Notes: generated by a model not told the origin, from the letters alone. Shown: positions 8,780 to 19,370, counted from the first letter of the stretch. The stretch is 64,000 bases of DNA from an uncultured Lachnospiraceae bacterium (GCA_910586555.1 CAJUJY010000005.1:34404-98403), one strand, 5' to 3'. Program-made: numbers and translations.

Positions 8780-11700
8780 ATGAAAAGAGCAGATATTAAA
8801 GCAGGTGAAATATATAACAATGTAACAGGCATAGTGACAAAATCTGAAAAGGCATGGAAAGATGTGTGCCGGCTTACGGGGAAGATTTACCGCTTTGAAT
8901 TTGACAATATACTTCTGGTATATGCGCAAAGACCAGATGCGTCAATGCTTGCAGATTTTGACACATGGAAAAGGATTGGGCGCTATGTACGCAGGGGAAG
9001 CAGAGGCATAGCTGTATATCCGTCAAGGGCATTAAATGACAATATGCGTTATGTATTTGATATAAGTGATACAGGTGGCGGTAATGGAAGGCTTACATGG
9101 GATTTTGAAGGGGAACATCTTGATGAATACCTTGCTTTTCTTGTAAAAAATGGAGAAATGGAAGAAATGCCTGCTGGAAGCCGGGAAACAAAACTTTTCC
9201 ATTTTAAAGCCTTTACAAAAGTACAGATGGAAGCCATAATAAAAAAGAATTTTAAGCAAAGAATGGAAGATGCTGTTTCCCTGCTTGCAAAAGACATGGA
9301 AACAAGGAATAATGAAGCACCAGAAACTGTTGCTGCAAAACTTGTAAAAAACAGCATTTTATATGCGGCTGGCACAAGATGTGGTTTTGGGCTGTCAGGA
9401 ATGGAACAGGATTTAAGTGCAGTAACAGGCATTACAGCCAAGGAAAGCATTGATATATTAGGTTCACTTGTAAGTGATGTTTCATGCACACTGTTAAGGG
9501 GTATTAACCGTAATATAGCAAAGATAGCAGAAGAAAGAAGGGCAGGTTATGGAGATAACATACCACAAAGGGGCGGACGGAATGATGTACCCGGATATAA
9601 AAGCAGAGGAAATAAAACCTCTGTCACTGGGGAAATACGGAATAATGGCGGTGGAATACATGGAGGAGAATCACAACAGGAGATACCGAAGTCTTTTAAG
9701 GACAGGGCGGCTTCTGGAGAAGATGAAAGAAACAGAGGAGGAAACAGGACAGCTTCTGGAACAGATAATAAAAAATTACCTGGAAACACACAAGCCAGCA
9801 GACCCACATTCCAGCATGGAAATATGGAAAATACAGGAACAGGGAATGAGAATGGCAGAGGAAATAGTGCTGGACGAAGTAATATACAGATACCGTTAGA
9901 GCCTGTACAAAATAATATTGCCAATGACAGGGAAGCCCCATACCACCAGGCTTCCCTGTTTGAATTAGCAGATATAACTCCATCTGTACGGCTGGAAGAA
10001 GGGCAGACAGAATATAATTACAATAAGATTGCCACTATGCAGCCAGAACTTTGTAATATGCTGGAAATCCTTGTTACTGTTGTTAAAGATGCCTATATGT
10101 CCCATAAGCCATTTTTGCAAGATATGGCAGCAACAAGGCTGGTATCTGTGCCAATAAAAACCGGGCTGCTTGCAGAACTTATTATTGGTGACAAAGAAGA
10201 AAAAAATATTTATGGCAGTAACAAGCATGGGATTATTGAATATACCATGTATAAAAACAACATTACAGCCAGTGCCAGGAATGAAGATGGGAAAAGGACA
10301 ATATATAAAACAAATTACCATGTTTTGTATGCTGTCCTTGCATATATAGCCAGCAGGGAAGGATACTGTACAAAAGAAGAACGCAAACAGTATGAAAAAG
10401 AAATTTCACAGACAGGAAATGACAGCTTAAACCCTGTTTACCGCAAATTTTTAGACCTGTGCAATAAAAATAAAGAAAAAACAGAAGAAATACAAAAGCA
10501 GACACAAGAAAAAATACCAGAAGAAACTTACAAAGAAGTACAGGCTGAGCAAAAACAGCAGCCAAGACAGGCAGGTGCAAAGACACATTTTGAATGGAAC
10601 ATAGAAGCAATAAAAATTTTAAGGCAGGTAGAAAGCGAAAACAGGCAAGCAACGCAAGAGGAAAAAGAAATCCTGCAAAGATATTCTGGCTGGGGCGGTA
10701 TGCCACAGGCATTTGATGAAAGGAATAAAGAATGGGGCAGCCAGTACAGCCAGTTAAGAAAACTTCTTACAGATGAAGAATATATTTCAGCAAGGGAAAC
10801 TGTAATAAGTGCATTTTATACACCAAAAACAGTAGCAGGAGCAGTAGTGCAGACATTACAAAACCTTGGTTTTAAGGGAGGGAATGTGCTTGAGCCTGGC
10901 ATGGGTACAGGACATTTTTTCGGACAGTTGCCACAGGGGCTTATTAAAAACTGCGGACTTTATGGTGTAGAGAAAGACAGCACCAGCGGACGTATTGCAA
11001 AACTTCTTTATCCGTATGCAGATATAGAAATAAATGGTTTTGAAGATGTAAATTATGAAGATAATTTTTTTGATATTGCCATTGGCAATGTACCTTTTGG
11101 GGATTTCAGGATTTTTGACAGGAAGCATAACCCGCTGGGATTTAAAATACATGACCATTTTATTGCAAAATCCATAGACCTTGTAAGACCAGGAGGAGTT
11201 ATAGCACTGGTAACAACTAAAGGTACAATGGACAAAAAGGACAGCAGGGCAAGGAAATATTTTGCAGAAAGGGCAGAACTTATAGGGGCTGTAAGACTTC
11301 CAGACAGCACATTTAAAGAAAATGCAGGAACAGAAGTTACAACTGATATCCTGTTTTTCCAGAAAAAAGAGCATAAAACTGTTGAGGAACCAGACTGGGT
11401 ACATCTTGGAATTACAGAAGATGGCATACCTGTAAACAGTTATTTCCTTGAACACCCGGAAATGCTGCTTGGGCATATGGAATATGACACAGGGCGTTTT
11501 GGTGAAAATTCAAAATATACCAGATGTGTAAATAGTGATGAAGGTTTTAACCTTGAGGACGCAATTAAAAAAGCTGTAAAAAATATCAAGGCAGATATTA
11601 CAGGTTTTACAGATATAAAAGAATTAAATGGGGAAGAAAAACAGACAGAGGAAATAATACCAGCAGACCCAGATGTTAAAAATTTTACCTACACATTTGC

Positions 11701-14700
11701 TGGTGGGAAACTTTACTACAGAAAAGACTCAAAAATGTATCTTCAGGATATTAATGAAAAACAGATTGAACGTATAAAAGGACTTGATAAAATCCGCAAA
11801 TGTACAAGGCATTTAATACAGATACAAACAGACGGGTGCAGTACAGAGGAATTAAAAAAAGCACAAGAAACATTAAACAGTATTTATGACAGCTATACCA
11901 AAAAATATGGTTACATAACATCACAGGGTAATTCCAGAGCTTTCAGGGACGACGGGGATTACCCGCTTTTATGTTCACTTGAATCTGTTGATGCAGAGGG
12001 AAATGTTACAAAAGCAGATATGTTCACTAAACAGACAATAAAGGCAAAAAAGGAAATAAAAAGTATAGAAACAGCAGCTGAAGCATTAGGAATTTCCATA
12101 AATGAGTTTAATGATGTCAATATCCCATTTATGGCAGATATTTATAAACCAGATATTTCTGGTGTAACAGAAAAGCCTTTATCATTACAACAGGAAAAGG
12201 AATTACAGTGTGAAAGGATAATTAAAGACCTTGAAGGAATTATATTTTTAAACCCAAGGTCTTATGACGAAAACAATAAGTATCATGGCTGGGAAACAGC
12301 AGACGAATATCTTTCTGGAAATGTGCGTGAAAAACTGCGTATTGCACAAGCTTATGCAAAAGAAAAACCAGAGATTTTTGGAATTAATGTTGCAGCACTT
12401 GAAAAAGTACAACCCAAAGACCTTGATGCTTCAGAAATTGATGTGCGTATTGGTACTACGTGGATTGAAGCAGGAGATTATGAAGAATTTATTTTTGAAA
12501 TATTAAAAACACCATTTAAAAGCAGGGCATACAGAGGTAATGGTTACACTACAGGGATAAATATAAAGTTAGACAAATCAAGCATGGAGTGGTTTATTGA
12601 AAATAAATCCTTTGACAAACATTCTGTTGCAGCCACAGAAACATATGGCACGCAGAGAATTGATGCTTATACAATCTTTGAAAATACACTTAACCTCCGT
12701 ACTGTGACTGTAAGAGACCGTATTGAAGATGGAGGTGGCAGATACCATTATGAAACAAACCAGAAAGAAACCATGCTTGCAAGAGAAAAACAGGAGCAGA
12801 TGAAGGAAGCTTTCAGGGAATGGATTTTTAAAGAACCAGAAAGACGTGCAAAATACGTTTCGTACTACAATGAAACATTTAACAACTTGCGTCTGCGTGA
12901 ATATGATGGAAGTTACCTTGAATTTCCAGGAATGAACCCGGATATCCATTTAAATAAACACCAGGTTAATGCAGTAGCCAGGATACTGCTTGGCGGCAAT
13001 ACACTTCTTGCCCACTGTGTAGGTGCAGGCAAAAGTTTTGAAATGGTAGCAGCATGTATGGAACAGAAAAGGCTGGGGCTTGCAAACAAGACAGCAATGG
13101 TAGTGCCAAAACCACTTGTAGGCCAGACAGCAAGTGAATTCCTGTGCCTTTACCCTTCTGCCAGTATTTTAGTTGCAACAGAGCGTGATTTTGAAAAAAA
13201 CAGAAGAAGACAGTTTATATCACGTATTGCCACAGGTGATTATGACTGTATAATCCTATCACACCCACAGTTTGAGAAAATACCAATATCAAAAGAGAGG
13301 AAAGGAATGCTGTTAAAACGCCAGATTGACGGGATAACATCTGCGATAGCTGAAATGAAGATAAAAAACGGGCAGGACTGGACTGTAAAACAGATGGAGG
13401 CACAGAAAAAGCGTCTGGAAGAACAGCTGGAAAAAATGACAGATGAAGTAAGGAAAGATGACCTTATTAATTTTGAAGAACTTGGAATAGACAGCATAAT
13501 GGTTGATGAAGCACATGTTTTCAAAAATCTTGCGGTATTTTCAAAAATGAATGTTTCTGGCGTTACTGGCAGTGGCAGCCAGAGGGCAATGGACATGTTT
13601 TTAAAATGTGAATATATAAATGAACTCCATAATGGGCGGGGCATAGTATTTGCCACAGGCACACCCATAAGCAATACAATCTGTGAAATGTATGTAATGC
13701 AGTGTTTTTTACAGAAGGACACACTGGAAAATATGGGTATTGGACATTTTGACTCGTGGGCAGCAAACTTTGGGGAACAGACAACCGCACTGGAATTAGC
13801 AGTTGAGGGAAGCGGTTTCCGGTTAAAAACACGTTTTAACAAATTTACAAACCTGCCAGAACTTATGAATGTTTTTAGGAAAGTGGCAGATATACAGACA
13901 AAAGACCTGCTTGCCCTGCCTGTACCAGAACTCCGTGGCGGCAGGTATATTATAGTTGAAAGTGAACCTGACTGGTATGTAAAACAGGTAATGGAAACAT
14001 TTGCAGAACGTGCGGACAAAATCCGTAATGGAGGTGTTGACCCGTCAGAAGATAATTTTTTAAAAATCACGCATGAAGCAAGGCTTCTTGGCACAGATGC
14101 AAGGCTTTTAACACCAGATGCGCCTGAAAACAAAGACGGGAAATTAAACAAAGTAGTAGAAAATGTATTTGCTGAATATAAAAAAGCAGAATCAGAGGGG
14201 ATTACCGGTACACAGCTTGTTTTTTCTGATATTGGCACACCCAAAAAAAGCTGGAATGAAGAAATGCTTTCTGTACCATGGCATGAACAGGGAAATTTTG
14301 ATGTCTATAATTATATAAAAACAGAACTTGTAAAAAAAGGAATACCAGCAGAGGAAATAGCCTACATACATGACGCAAAGACTGACGCTGCAAAAGAAAA
14401 GCTTTTCCGTGAAATGCGTGCAGGGATAAAGAAAATACTTATCGGTTCAACTGACAAATGTGGCACAGGGGTAAATGTGCAGACATACCTCGTTGCAATG
14501 CACCACACAGATGCACCGTGGAAGCCGGCAGCCATAGAGCAGAGGGAGGGCAGGGGGTTAAGGCAGGGCAACCAAAATAAAGAAGTTGCAGTATACAGAT
14601 ATGTGACAAAAAATACATTTGATGCTTATAACTGGTCGCTCCTTGAAAACAAGCAGCGTTTTATAAGCCAGGTAATGACAGGAAAAGCTGTGACACGTTC

Positions 14701-15553
14701 ATGTAATGATGTAGATGAAAGTGTACTGGATTATTCTGAAATAAAGGCAATAACCACTGGTAATCCGTTAATACGTGAAAAAATGCAGACTGATAATGAT
14801 GTACAGAGGCTCAGGATGCTAAAAGCGTCCTATGACAGCCAGCATTACAGCTTGCAGGACAAGTTTATGTTTAAACTGCCAAAAATAATTAAAGAATCAG
14901 AGGAAAAACTAAAACATATCAATGCAGACATTAAAAAAAGGGATGAAATACTTTTAACAGATAAGGAATTTTCTATCAGTATAGAGGGCATTAATTATAC
15001 CACACGTGCAGATGCAGGTGTGTCAATGCTTTCTGCAATAAGCAGGTGCAAAAAAGGGGAAACTTCAGAAATTGGAAAATATAAAGGTTTTAAAATTTTT
15101 GTAAAGAAAAACTATGCAGGGACAGACTGCCTTATACTCCGTGGGAAAGCAGATTATATTCTGGACTGTTCAACGTCACCAGTAGGAAGCATGGTAAAAA
15201 TAGAAAACTGTTTTAATAATATACACAATTATGCCAGCAGCATAGAAAAAAATATTGAAGAAGCAAAACGTGACATGGAGCAGTCAGAAATTGAATATAA
15301 CAAGCCGTTCCAGTATGAAAATGAATTAAAAGAAAAACTGGCAAGGCAGTCAGAACTTGACACAATGCTTGACCTTGGGAATAAACTAGAAAACAGGGAA
15401 GATGTAAAACAGGAAACAGTAAATGAAGGATTGTATGTAATACAGGAAGATAATGAAAACAGGGAATATACAGGTAATAGTTATGTAGCAGAAAGACAGG
15501 ATATTACTGGTACCGGGAATGGTTATTATAAAGAAAGGAAAATCCATAGATAG
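8780..15553 (+). CDS. Giant ArdC-like / N6-DNA methylase / SNF2-type helicase protein of a conjugative element
   Basis: 2257 residues, started by ATG after ATGGAGG. The first 120 or so residues resemble the ArdC/LtrC ssDNA-binding N-terminus (FEFDNILLVYAQRP, RRGSRGIAVYP). A low-complexity linker follows, then a methylase-like domain (about 640-870) with motif I LEPGMGTGHFFG near 704 and a degenerate catalytic motif IGNVPFG near 768 in place of NPPY. The helicase half shows Walker A CVGAGKSFE near 1414, VDEAH near 1573, ATGTPISNT near 1630 and motif VI QREGRGLRQG near 1920; charged helices end the protein. Very large proteins with this order are standard cargo of Firmicute ICEs and plasmids, with proposed roles in anti-restriction or DNA processing. 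The altered NPPF motif makes methyl transfer doubtful. Confidence 0.85.
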   Translation: MKRADIKAGEIYNNVTGIVTKSEKAWKDVCRLTGKIYRFEFDNILLVYAQRPDASMLADFDTWKRIGRYVRRGSRGIAVYPSRALNDNMRYVFDISDTGGGNGRLTWDFEGEHLDEYLAFLVKNGEMEEMPAGSRETKLFHFKAFTKVQMEAIIKKNFKQRMEDAVSLLAKDMETRNNEAPETVAAKLVKNSILYAAGTRCGFGLSGMEQDLSAVTGITAKESIDILGSLVSDVSCTLLRGINRNIAKIAEERRAGYGDNIPQRGGRNDVPGYKSRGNKTSVTGEIRNNGGGIHGGESQQEIPKSFKDRAASGEDERNRGGNRTASGTDNKKLPGNTQASRPTFQHGNMENTGTGNENGRGNSAGRSNIQIPLEPVQNNIANDREAPYHQASLFELADITPSVRLEEGQTEYNYNKIATMQPELCNMLEILVTVVKDAYMSHKPFLQDMAATRLVSVPIKTGLLAELIIGDKEEKNIYGSNKHGIIEYTMYKNNITASARNEDGKRTIYKTNYHVLYAVLAYIASREGYCTKEERKQYEKEISQTGNDSLNPVYRKFLDLCNKNKEKTEEIQKQTQEKIPEETYKEVQAEQKQQPRQAGAKTHFEWNIEAIKILRQVESENRQATQEEKEILQRYSGWGGMPQAFDERNKEWGSQYSQLRKLLTDEEYISARETVISAFYTPKTVAGAVVQTLQNLGFKGGNVLEPGMGTGHFFGQLPQGLIKNCGLYGVEKDSTSGRIAKLLYPYADIEINGFEDVNYEDNFFDIAIGNVPFGDFRIFDRKHNPLGFKIHDHFIAKSIDLVRPGGVIALVTTKGTMDKKDSRARKYFAERAELIGAVRLPDSTFKENAGTEVTTDILFFQKKEHKTVEEPDWVHLGITEDGIPVNSYFLEHPEMLLGHMEYDTGRFGENSKYTRCVNSDEGFNLEDAIKKAVKNIKADITGFTDIKELNGEEKQTEEIIPADPDVKNFTYTFAGGKLYYRKDSKMYLQDINEKQIERIKGLDKIRKCTRHLIQIQTDGCSTEELKKAQETLNSIYDSYTKKYGYITSQGNSRAFRDDGDYPLLCSLESVDAEGNVTKADMFTKQTIKAKKEIKSIETAAEALGISINEFNDVNIPFMADIYKPDISGVTEKPLSLQQEKELQCERIIKDLEGIIFLNPRSYDENNKYHGWETADEYLSGNVREKLRIAQAYAKEKPEIFGINVAALEKVQPKDLDASEIDVRIGTTWIEAGDYEEFIFEILKTPFKSRAYRGNGYTTGINIKLDKSSMEWFIENKSFDKHSVAATETYGTQRIDAYTIFENTLNLRTVTVRDRIEDGGGRYHYETNQKETMLAREKQEQMKEAFREWIFKEPERRAKYVSYYNETFNNLRLREYDGSYLEFPGMNPDIHLNKHQVNAVARILLGGNTLLAHCVGAGKSFEMVAACMEQKRLGLANKTAMVVPKPLVGQTASEFLCLYPSASILVATERDFEKNRRRQFISRIATGDYDCIILSHPQFEKIPISKERKGMLLKRQIDGITSAIAEMKIKNGQDWTVKQMEAQKKRLEEQLEKMTDEVRKDDLINFEELGIDSIMVDEAHVFKNLAVFSKMNVSGVTGSGSQRAMDMFLKCEYINELHNGRGIVFATGTPISNTICEMYVMQCFLQKDTLENMGIGHFDSWAANFGEQTTALELAVEGSGFRLKTRFNKFTNLPELMNVFRKVADIQTKDLLALPVPELRGGRYIIVESEPDWYVKQVMETFAERADKIRNGGVDPSEDNFLKITHEARLLGTDARLLTPDAPENKDGKLNKVVENVFAEYKKAESEGITGTQLVFSDIGTPKKSWNEEMLSVPWHEQGNFDVYNYIKTELVKKGIPAEEIAYIHDAKTDAAKEKLFREMRAGIKKILIGSTDKCGTGVNVQTYLVAMHHTDAPWKPAAIEQREGRGLRQGNQNKEVAVYRYVTKNTFDAYNWSLLENKQRFISQVMTGKAVTRSCNDVDESVLDYSEIKAITTGNPLIREKMQTDNDVQRLRMLKASYDSQHYSLQDKFMFKLPKIIKESEEKLKHINADIKKRDEILLTDKEFSISIEGINYTTRADAGVSMLSAISRCKKGETSEIGKYKGFKIFVKKNYAGTDCLILRGKADYILDCSTSPVGSMVKIENCFNNIHNYASSIEKNIEEAKRDMEQSEIEYNKPFQYENELKEKLARQSELDTMLDLGNKLENREDVKQETVNEGLYVIQEDNENREYTGNSYVAERQDITGTGNGYYKERKIHR

Positions 15554-16165
15554 ATGAACAGGAAAAATAAAAAAGCAGAAATAATGTTTTTAGCAGGGAT
15601 TGCCATATTGGCAGTCCCTTTCTTTTTAAACATAGCAGAACAGTCACGGACAAATAATTATATTGAAAGTTTTATGGAGGGCAACAATGAAGACACAGAA
15701 AAACACAATAAAAAGAAAAATACCAAGAAAGTATCCGGTAAAGAAACACAGGAGCAAGCTGGTGCTATTGCCATACTTGAAATCCCGTCATTAGATTTAA
15801 AATATCCTGTATTTGAGGGAACAGATGCGGAACAGTTAAGGGAAGGGATAGGGCATATGGCAGGCACAGCCAGAATTTTTGGCAAAGGTAACTGTGTACT
15901 TGCAGGACACAATGGAAGCAGCAGAGGGATATATTTTACTAACCTTGGCAATATCAAAACCGGGGCAGAGGTAAAACTTACTAACAAGAAAAAGAAAACC
16001 CATATATATAAGGTCACAGAAACAAAGACAGTGTACCCTTATGATGATAATTATGTGGCAGGACAGACAGAAGATGAAACACTTACACTTTTTACCTGTG
16101 CAGAAAACGGGAGTAAAAGGTTTGTTGTGAAGTGTATAAGGCTCAAGCAATTTGTAAACCAGTAA
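15554..16165 (+). CDS. Sortase (class D/B-like transpeptidase)
   Basis: 203 residues with an N-terminal membrane anchor (about 9-27) and a sortase domain (about 70-200). The catalytic triad is visible: His119 in LAGHNG, Cys182 in TLFTCAEN and Arg189 in SKRFVV. Sortases cut a C-terminal sorting motif and attach proteins to the cell wall or build pili. The gene starts directly after the stop codon of the giant helicase gene, so the two are co-transcribed. No LPxTG-like substrate was noticed in this window, so its target must lie elsewhere or use another motif. The exact class is uncertain. Confidence 0.85.
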   Translation: MNRKNKKAEIMFLAGIAILAVPFFLNIAEQSRTNNYIESFMEGNNEDTEKHNKKKNTKKVSGKETQEQAGAIAILEIPSLDLKYPVFEGTDAEQLREGIGHMAGTARIFGKGNCVLAGHNGSSRGIYFTNLGNIKTGAEVKLTNKKKKTHIYKVTETKTVYPYDDNYVAGQTEDETLTLFTCAENGSKRFVVKCIRLKQFVNQ

Positions 16166-16187
16166 AATACTAAAATACATTAAAAAG

Positions 16188-16226
16188 ACCACTGCTTATA
16201 TATAAAAATCTGGGCAGTGGTTTTTT
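16188..16226 (+). terminator. Terminator after the sortase gene
   Basis: ACCACTGC (16188-16195) pairs with GCAGTGGT (16214-16221) around an 18-base AT-rich loop, followed by TTTTTT. Confidence 0.85.
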
Positions 16227-16298
16227 GTTTATCTGCTGGTACAGAAAATTTATAAAAAAATAAAAAATATAAATACAATTATGGTGGAGGTATTACAT

Positions 16299-17420
16299 AT
16301 GGGAGATATTACAGGATTTAATTATTATTATGGTGAAGATGCAGGGCAGTTTTCTTTTTTCAGGATACCAAGGCAGTTAATAAAAGACCAGCGTTTCAAA
16401 AGGCTTTCAAGTGATGCAAAACTCCTCTACGGGCTTATGTTAGACAGGCTGGCATTATCCATAAAAAACGGCTGGCATGATGATAAAAACAGAGTGTATA
16501 TTTATTACACAACAGATAACATTATGGAAGATTTATGCTGTTCAAAAACGACATGTACAAAAATACTTGCAGAACTTGACAGTAAAAAAGGAATTGGTTT
16601 AATTGAGAGGAAAAGACAAGGACTTGGCAAACCAGATATTATATATGTGAAAAGTTTTGTAGTGGCAGAACCATGTGAAACAGAAGAACATAAGCCAGAA
16701 ACAGATTCAGCAGAGCCAGATAAACCAGAATTAAACATAACAAAACCAGACAAAGAAGGACAGAGTATAACAAAGACCAAAGAAATAGTTATGAAGCAGA
16801 ATAAAAATAATGCCATAAGTACGGAAAGCAGATTTCCAGAAGCACAAAACCCATGTTTCCAGAAGCCTGTTTTTTTTGACCCTGTAGGCATAGAAAATGG
16901 ACTTCTGGAGTCAAAGAAAATAACCCCTAATAATACTGATATTAATAATACTAAATTTAGTTATACTATCCATACCAATCATACCAACCATAATAGGAAG
17001 CCATATACAATACAGAAAAAAAAGAAAGAAGGACTGGATGAAAAAACAGAAGCATACACAGAAATTATAAAAAAGAATATTGAATACGACTTTTTTATGG
17101 AACATGGAACTGACAAGGAACTTTATAATGAACTTTTTGAGATTATCCGTGAAGTTGTATGTGTAGACAGGGAAACTATAAGAGTTGGAGGTAATACTTA
17201 TCCATACAATCTTGTGAAATCAAGGTTTTTAAAACTGGACAGTCTTCATCTTGGGTATGTAATAAACTGCATGAAAAACACAACAACAAAAATAAAAAAT
17301 ATCAAAGCATATATAATTACAGCACTTTACAATGCCACATGTACTATTAACCATTATTACCAGCAGAAAGTACAGCATGATATGTATGGTGACTGCTGCC
17401 AGGAAGCAGATGTTATATAA
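16299..17420 (+). CDS. repA: RepA_N-type replication initiator
   Basis: The ATG at 16299 is chosen because GGTGGAGG lies eight bases before it; an in-frame ATG at 16281 overlaps that site. The N-terminal 120 residues match the RepA_N winged-helix domain (FFRIPRQLIKDQRFKRLS, SDAKLLYGLMLDRLALS, GWHDDKNRVYIYY). A long, Glu/Lys/Pro-rich linker follows, then a C-terminal domain (about 250-373; IREVVCVDRETIRVGG) like that seen in RepA proteins of Clostridia ICEs and plasmids. RepA_N proteins start theta replication at an origin often inside their own gene. With parM it shows that this region is derived from a replicon. Confidence 0.88.
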   Translation: MGDITGFNYYYGEDAGQFSFFRIPRQLIKDQRFKRLSSDAKLLYGLMLDRLALSIKNGWHDDKNRVYIYYTTDNIMEDLCCSKTTCTKILAELDSKKGIGLIERKRQGLGKPDIIYVKSFVVAEPCETEEHKPETDSAEPDKPELNITKPDKEGQSITKTKEIVMKQNKNNAISTESRFPEAQNPCFQKPVFFDPVGIENGLLESKKITPNNTDINNTKFSYTIHTNHTNHNRKPYTIQKKKKEGLDEKTEAYTEIIKKNIEYDFFMEHGTDKELYNELFEIIREVVCVDRETIRVGGNTYPYNLVKSRFLKLDSLHLGYVINCMKNTTTKIKNIKAYIITALYNATCTINHYYQQKVQHDMYGDCCQEADVI

Positions 17421-17448
17421 AATAAATAAAAAATCTTGGAATACCCCA

Positions 17449-17478
17449 TTGACATAACCATTCAATGAATGGTATAAT
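17449..17478 (+). promoter_or_regulatory. Promoter with embedded palindromic operator before the HTH gene
   Basis: TTGACA (17449-17454) and TATAAT (17473-17478) are both perfect consensus, with an 18-base spacer. The spacer holds the perfect palindrome ACCATTCA-A-TGAATGGT (17457-17473), which overlaps the -10 box. A dimeric repressor bound there would block RNA polymerase; the HTH protein encoded just downstream is the obvious candidate (inference). Confidence 0.85.
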
Positions 17479-17528
17479 GTAAGTAATATAAAGAACAACA
17501 TAAAAACAAATCTGAGGAGGTAATAAAT

Positions 17529-17780
17529 ATGGGTTCACAGGAATTAATTGCAAAACTACGCAAAGAAACAGGCATGACACAACGGGCTTTTGCAGAATAT
17601 TTTAAAATACCACTGCGTACCTACGAACAGTGGGAACGTGGCAAAAGGAAAATACCTGGATATCTGCTTAGGCTGATGGTTTATAAATTAAAAACTGAAC
17701 AGCTTGTAACAGAGGTAACAGAAGAAATGGCAGACAAAGCAGCAGAAAGAACAGCAGAAAAAATTACAGAAGGGTGGTAA
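17529..17780 (+). CDS. Small helix-turn-helix regulator
   Basis: 83 residues after a GAGGAGG ribosome site. The XRE/HigA-like HTH covers about residues 8-50 (GMTQRAFAEYFKIPLRTYEQWERGKR); the C-terminal 30 residues form an amphipathic helix rich in Ala and Glu, possibly for dimerisation. The palindromic operator in its own promoter suggests autoregulation. Part of this gene is repeated as a fossil at 20426. The following gene starts a few bases after its stop. Confidence 0.8.
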   Translation: MGSQELIAKLRKETGMTQRAFAEYFKIPLRTYEQWERGKRKIPGYLLRLMVYKLKTEQLVTEVTEEMADKAAERTAEKITEGW

Positions 17781-17785
17781 TATTT

Positions 17786-18625
17786 ATGAAGAAGAAAATA
17801 ATTCTACAAGTTGTTTTAACATTTTTAATTTGTATAGCATTATCAAAGCCGGCTTCCAGTGCAAAACAGAAACACTCTGCGGTTTCTGGAAAAACAGCAG
17901 AAAAAGCAGATACACCAAAACTTAATGCCATATCTATTGAACTTTATTATCTTCCAGATGAGTATAAAAACAATATAATATATGACAGCAGCCATTTAAG
18001 GGAATTTGCTTTCCGTGTAAAAGGACCAAAGAAAAAAGTGTCATGCTGGAGAATTGAAGGTGAGGATGCAGATTACTTCAGTGTTACAAAAAAGGGGCTG
18101 GTAACAGTACAGTGGGATATCCCTTATACAAAAAAATGTGCAAGTGCTGTGCTTAAAGCAGTACTAAAAGATGGCACAGTGCTTGAAGCAGGGCTTAAAG
18201 CATATTCAGAGGATAATATATACATAGATAAGCTCTTTAAAGAATTTGAAACAAAATATATAAATAAAAATATGACAGAAAAAGAAAAAGTGGAAAAAGC
18301 AGCATGTTATATAGGTGAGATATCATCTTATGATTCAAAGGAAAGTAACTGGAAAAGTATATTTTTAAAAGATAAAGGCGATTGTGTTGCAAGCAGATAT
18401 GCACTGGCTTACATGTGCTAGTATATGGGTATAAAAGCACAAGCATGTGGAAACCTTGGTTATCATGGTGAAACACTGGTACAAGCAGATGGGAATTTTT
18501 ATATAGTGGTTACTGGATATAATGAACCAAAACCAAGGCATTATATGGTATATGAGGTATATAAAGATAATATAGATAAGCTTATAAATGATAACAATAT
18601 ATGGATAGGATATTTTATTTTGTAA
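17786..18625 (+). pseudogene. Secreted transglutaminase-like protein interrupted by an in-frame TAG
   Basis: The ATG at 17786 follows GAAGGGTGG and begins a signal peptide (about 1-28). A beta-rich domain (about 50-130) precedes a transglutaminase-like core with the candidate catalytic Cys in KGDCVASRYALAYMC and the His region in GYHGETLVQADG. A TAG codon at 18419-18421 separates the two halves in the same frame, and the coding sequence continues to 18625 without further change. One base substitution (AAG to TAG would be typical) explains it. The truncated product keeps the Cys but lacks the His, so it should be inactive unless the stop is read through. The HTH gene upstream is probably co-transcribed. 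Confidence 0.72.
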
Positions 18626-18831
18626 AAATAAATATTAAAAAACAAATATACGAAAAATATATAACTTATCTTGAATATATATTTATTAAAATGTTTATGG
18701 CAACAGTATTTACTTTTAAAAAAAGAGATAAAATAATAAATATATAAACATCTTTACTAAATTTTAAGATATAATAATCATTTGATTATGCTATAATTTA
18801 TAGAAATAAAGACTTTGCCTACATAGAAGAA

Positions 18832-19050
18832 ATGGAAAAATTAAATGAATGGAATAGTCGTATATATAGTCAAAAAAGAATGGTTTTTGCTCAAGGAAAT
18901 AAAATCATAGGGAAAGATACTCATACTATGAGCAAAAATATTACATTAGTGACTATAACAAATGAATTGTCTAATATTACATTAATAATATCTGCATATA
19001 TATTTATTGAAGAAATTGTCATTCCTCATCAGAATAAAGAGAAAATTTGA
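18832..19050 (+). CDS. Doubtful 72-residue hypothetical protein
   Basis: ORF with a weak ribosome site (GAAG) after a TATAAT box at 18792-18797 and an ATAATCA-TTT... inverted repeat (18775-18788). The first half is hydrophilic; the second contains one hydrophobic stretch (about 40-62). No family recognised. The surrounding 18.6-19.1 kb is very AT-rich and otherwise empty. It may be a fragment of a decayed gene. Confidence 0.25.
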   Translation: MEKLNEWNSRIYSQKRMVFAQGNKIIGKDTHTMSKNITLVTITNELSNITLIISAYIFIEEIVIPHQNKEKI

Positions 19051-19097
19051 AGAATTTTAAATGATAAAGGAATAAATAGAGAATCTTTGGAATTTGA

Positions 19098-19370
19098 GTG
19101 ACAGAGCATGTATGCGAAAAATTATATAAATTTTTGATAGTAGATGAATGGATGAAAGATAAATGGTTTTCAATAATATTTGCCATTAGTATGTTTATTT
19201 TGGCTATATTGAGTTTGTTAGTGCAGATAAAATCTTTGGATAATGTAGCAAATGCTATAGCATTTCCAATGTTTTTATTTACATTGTTAGAGATTGTTGG
19301 GCATATAGAAAATAGTACAATACAGAGTCTTGATTTTAAATTTAGTATCGCTAAAAACGAAGAAAAATAG
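19098..19370 (+). CDS. Small two-helix membrane protein
   Basis: 90 residues from a GTG start, with hydrophobic helices at about 23-43 and 53-69. No recognisable family. The stop codon touches the ATG of the next gene, which also encodes membrane segments, so the two look like a translationally coupled pair. The gene is AT-rich compared with the element genes to the left, and may be separate cargo. Confidence 0.5.
   Translation: MTEHVCEKLYKFLIVDEWMKDKWFSIIFAISMFILAILSLLVQIKSLDNVANAIAFPMFLFTLLEIVGHIENSTIQSLDFKFSIAKNEEK

Noticed and set aside
9549..9899. 116-codon alternative frame inside the giant helicase gene
   Set aside because: It has a plausible composition but lies wholly within the linker region of a much longer conserved gene and has no convincing ribosome site.
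13240..14244. 334-codon minus-strand frame opposite the helicase domain
   Set aside because: It is the antisense of a well conserved helicase region; no ribosome site or recognisable domain.
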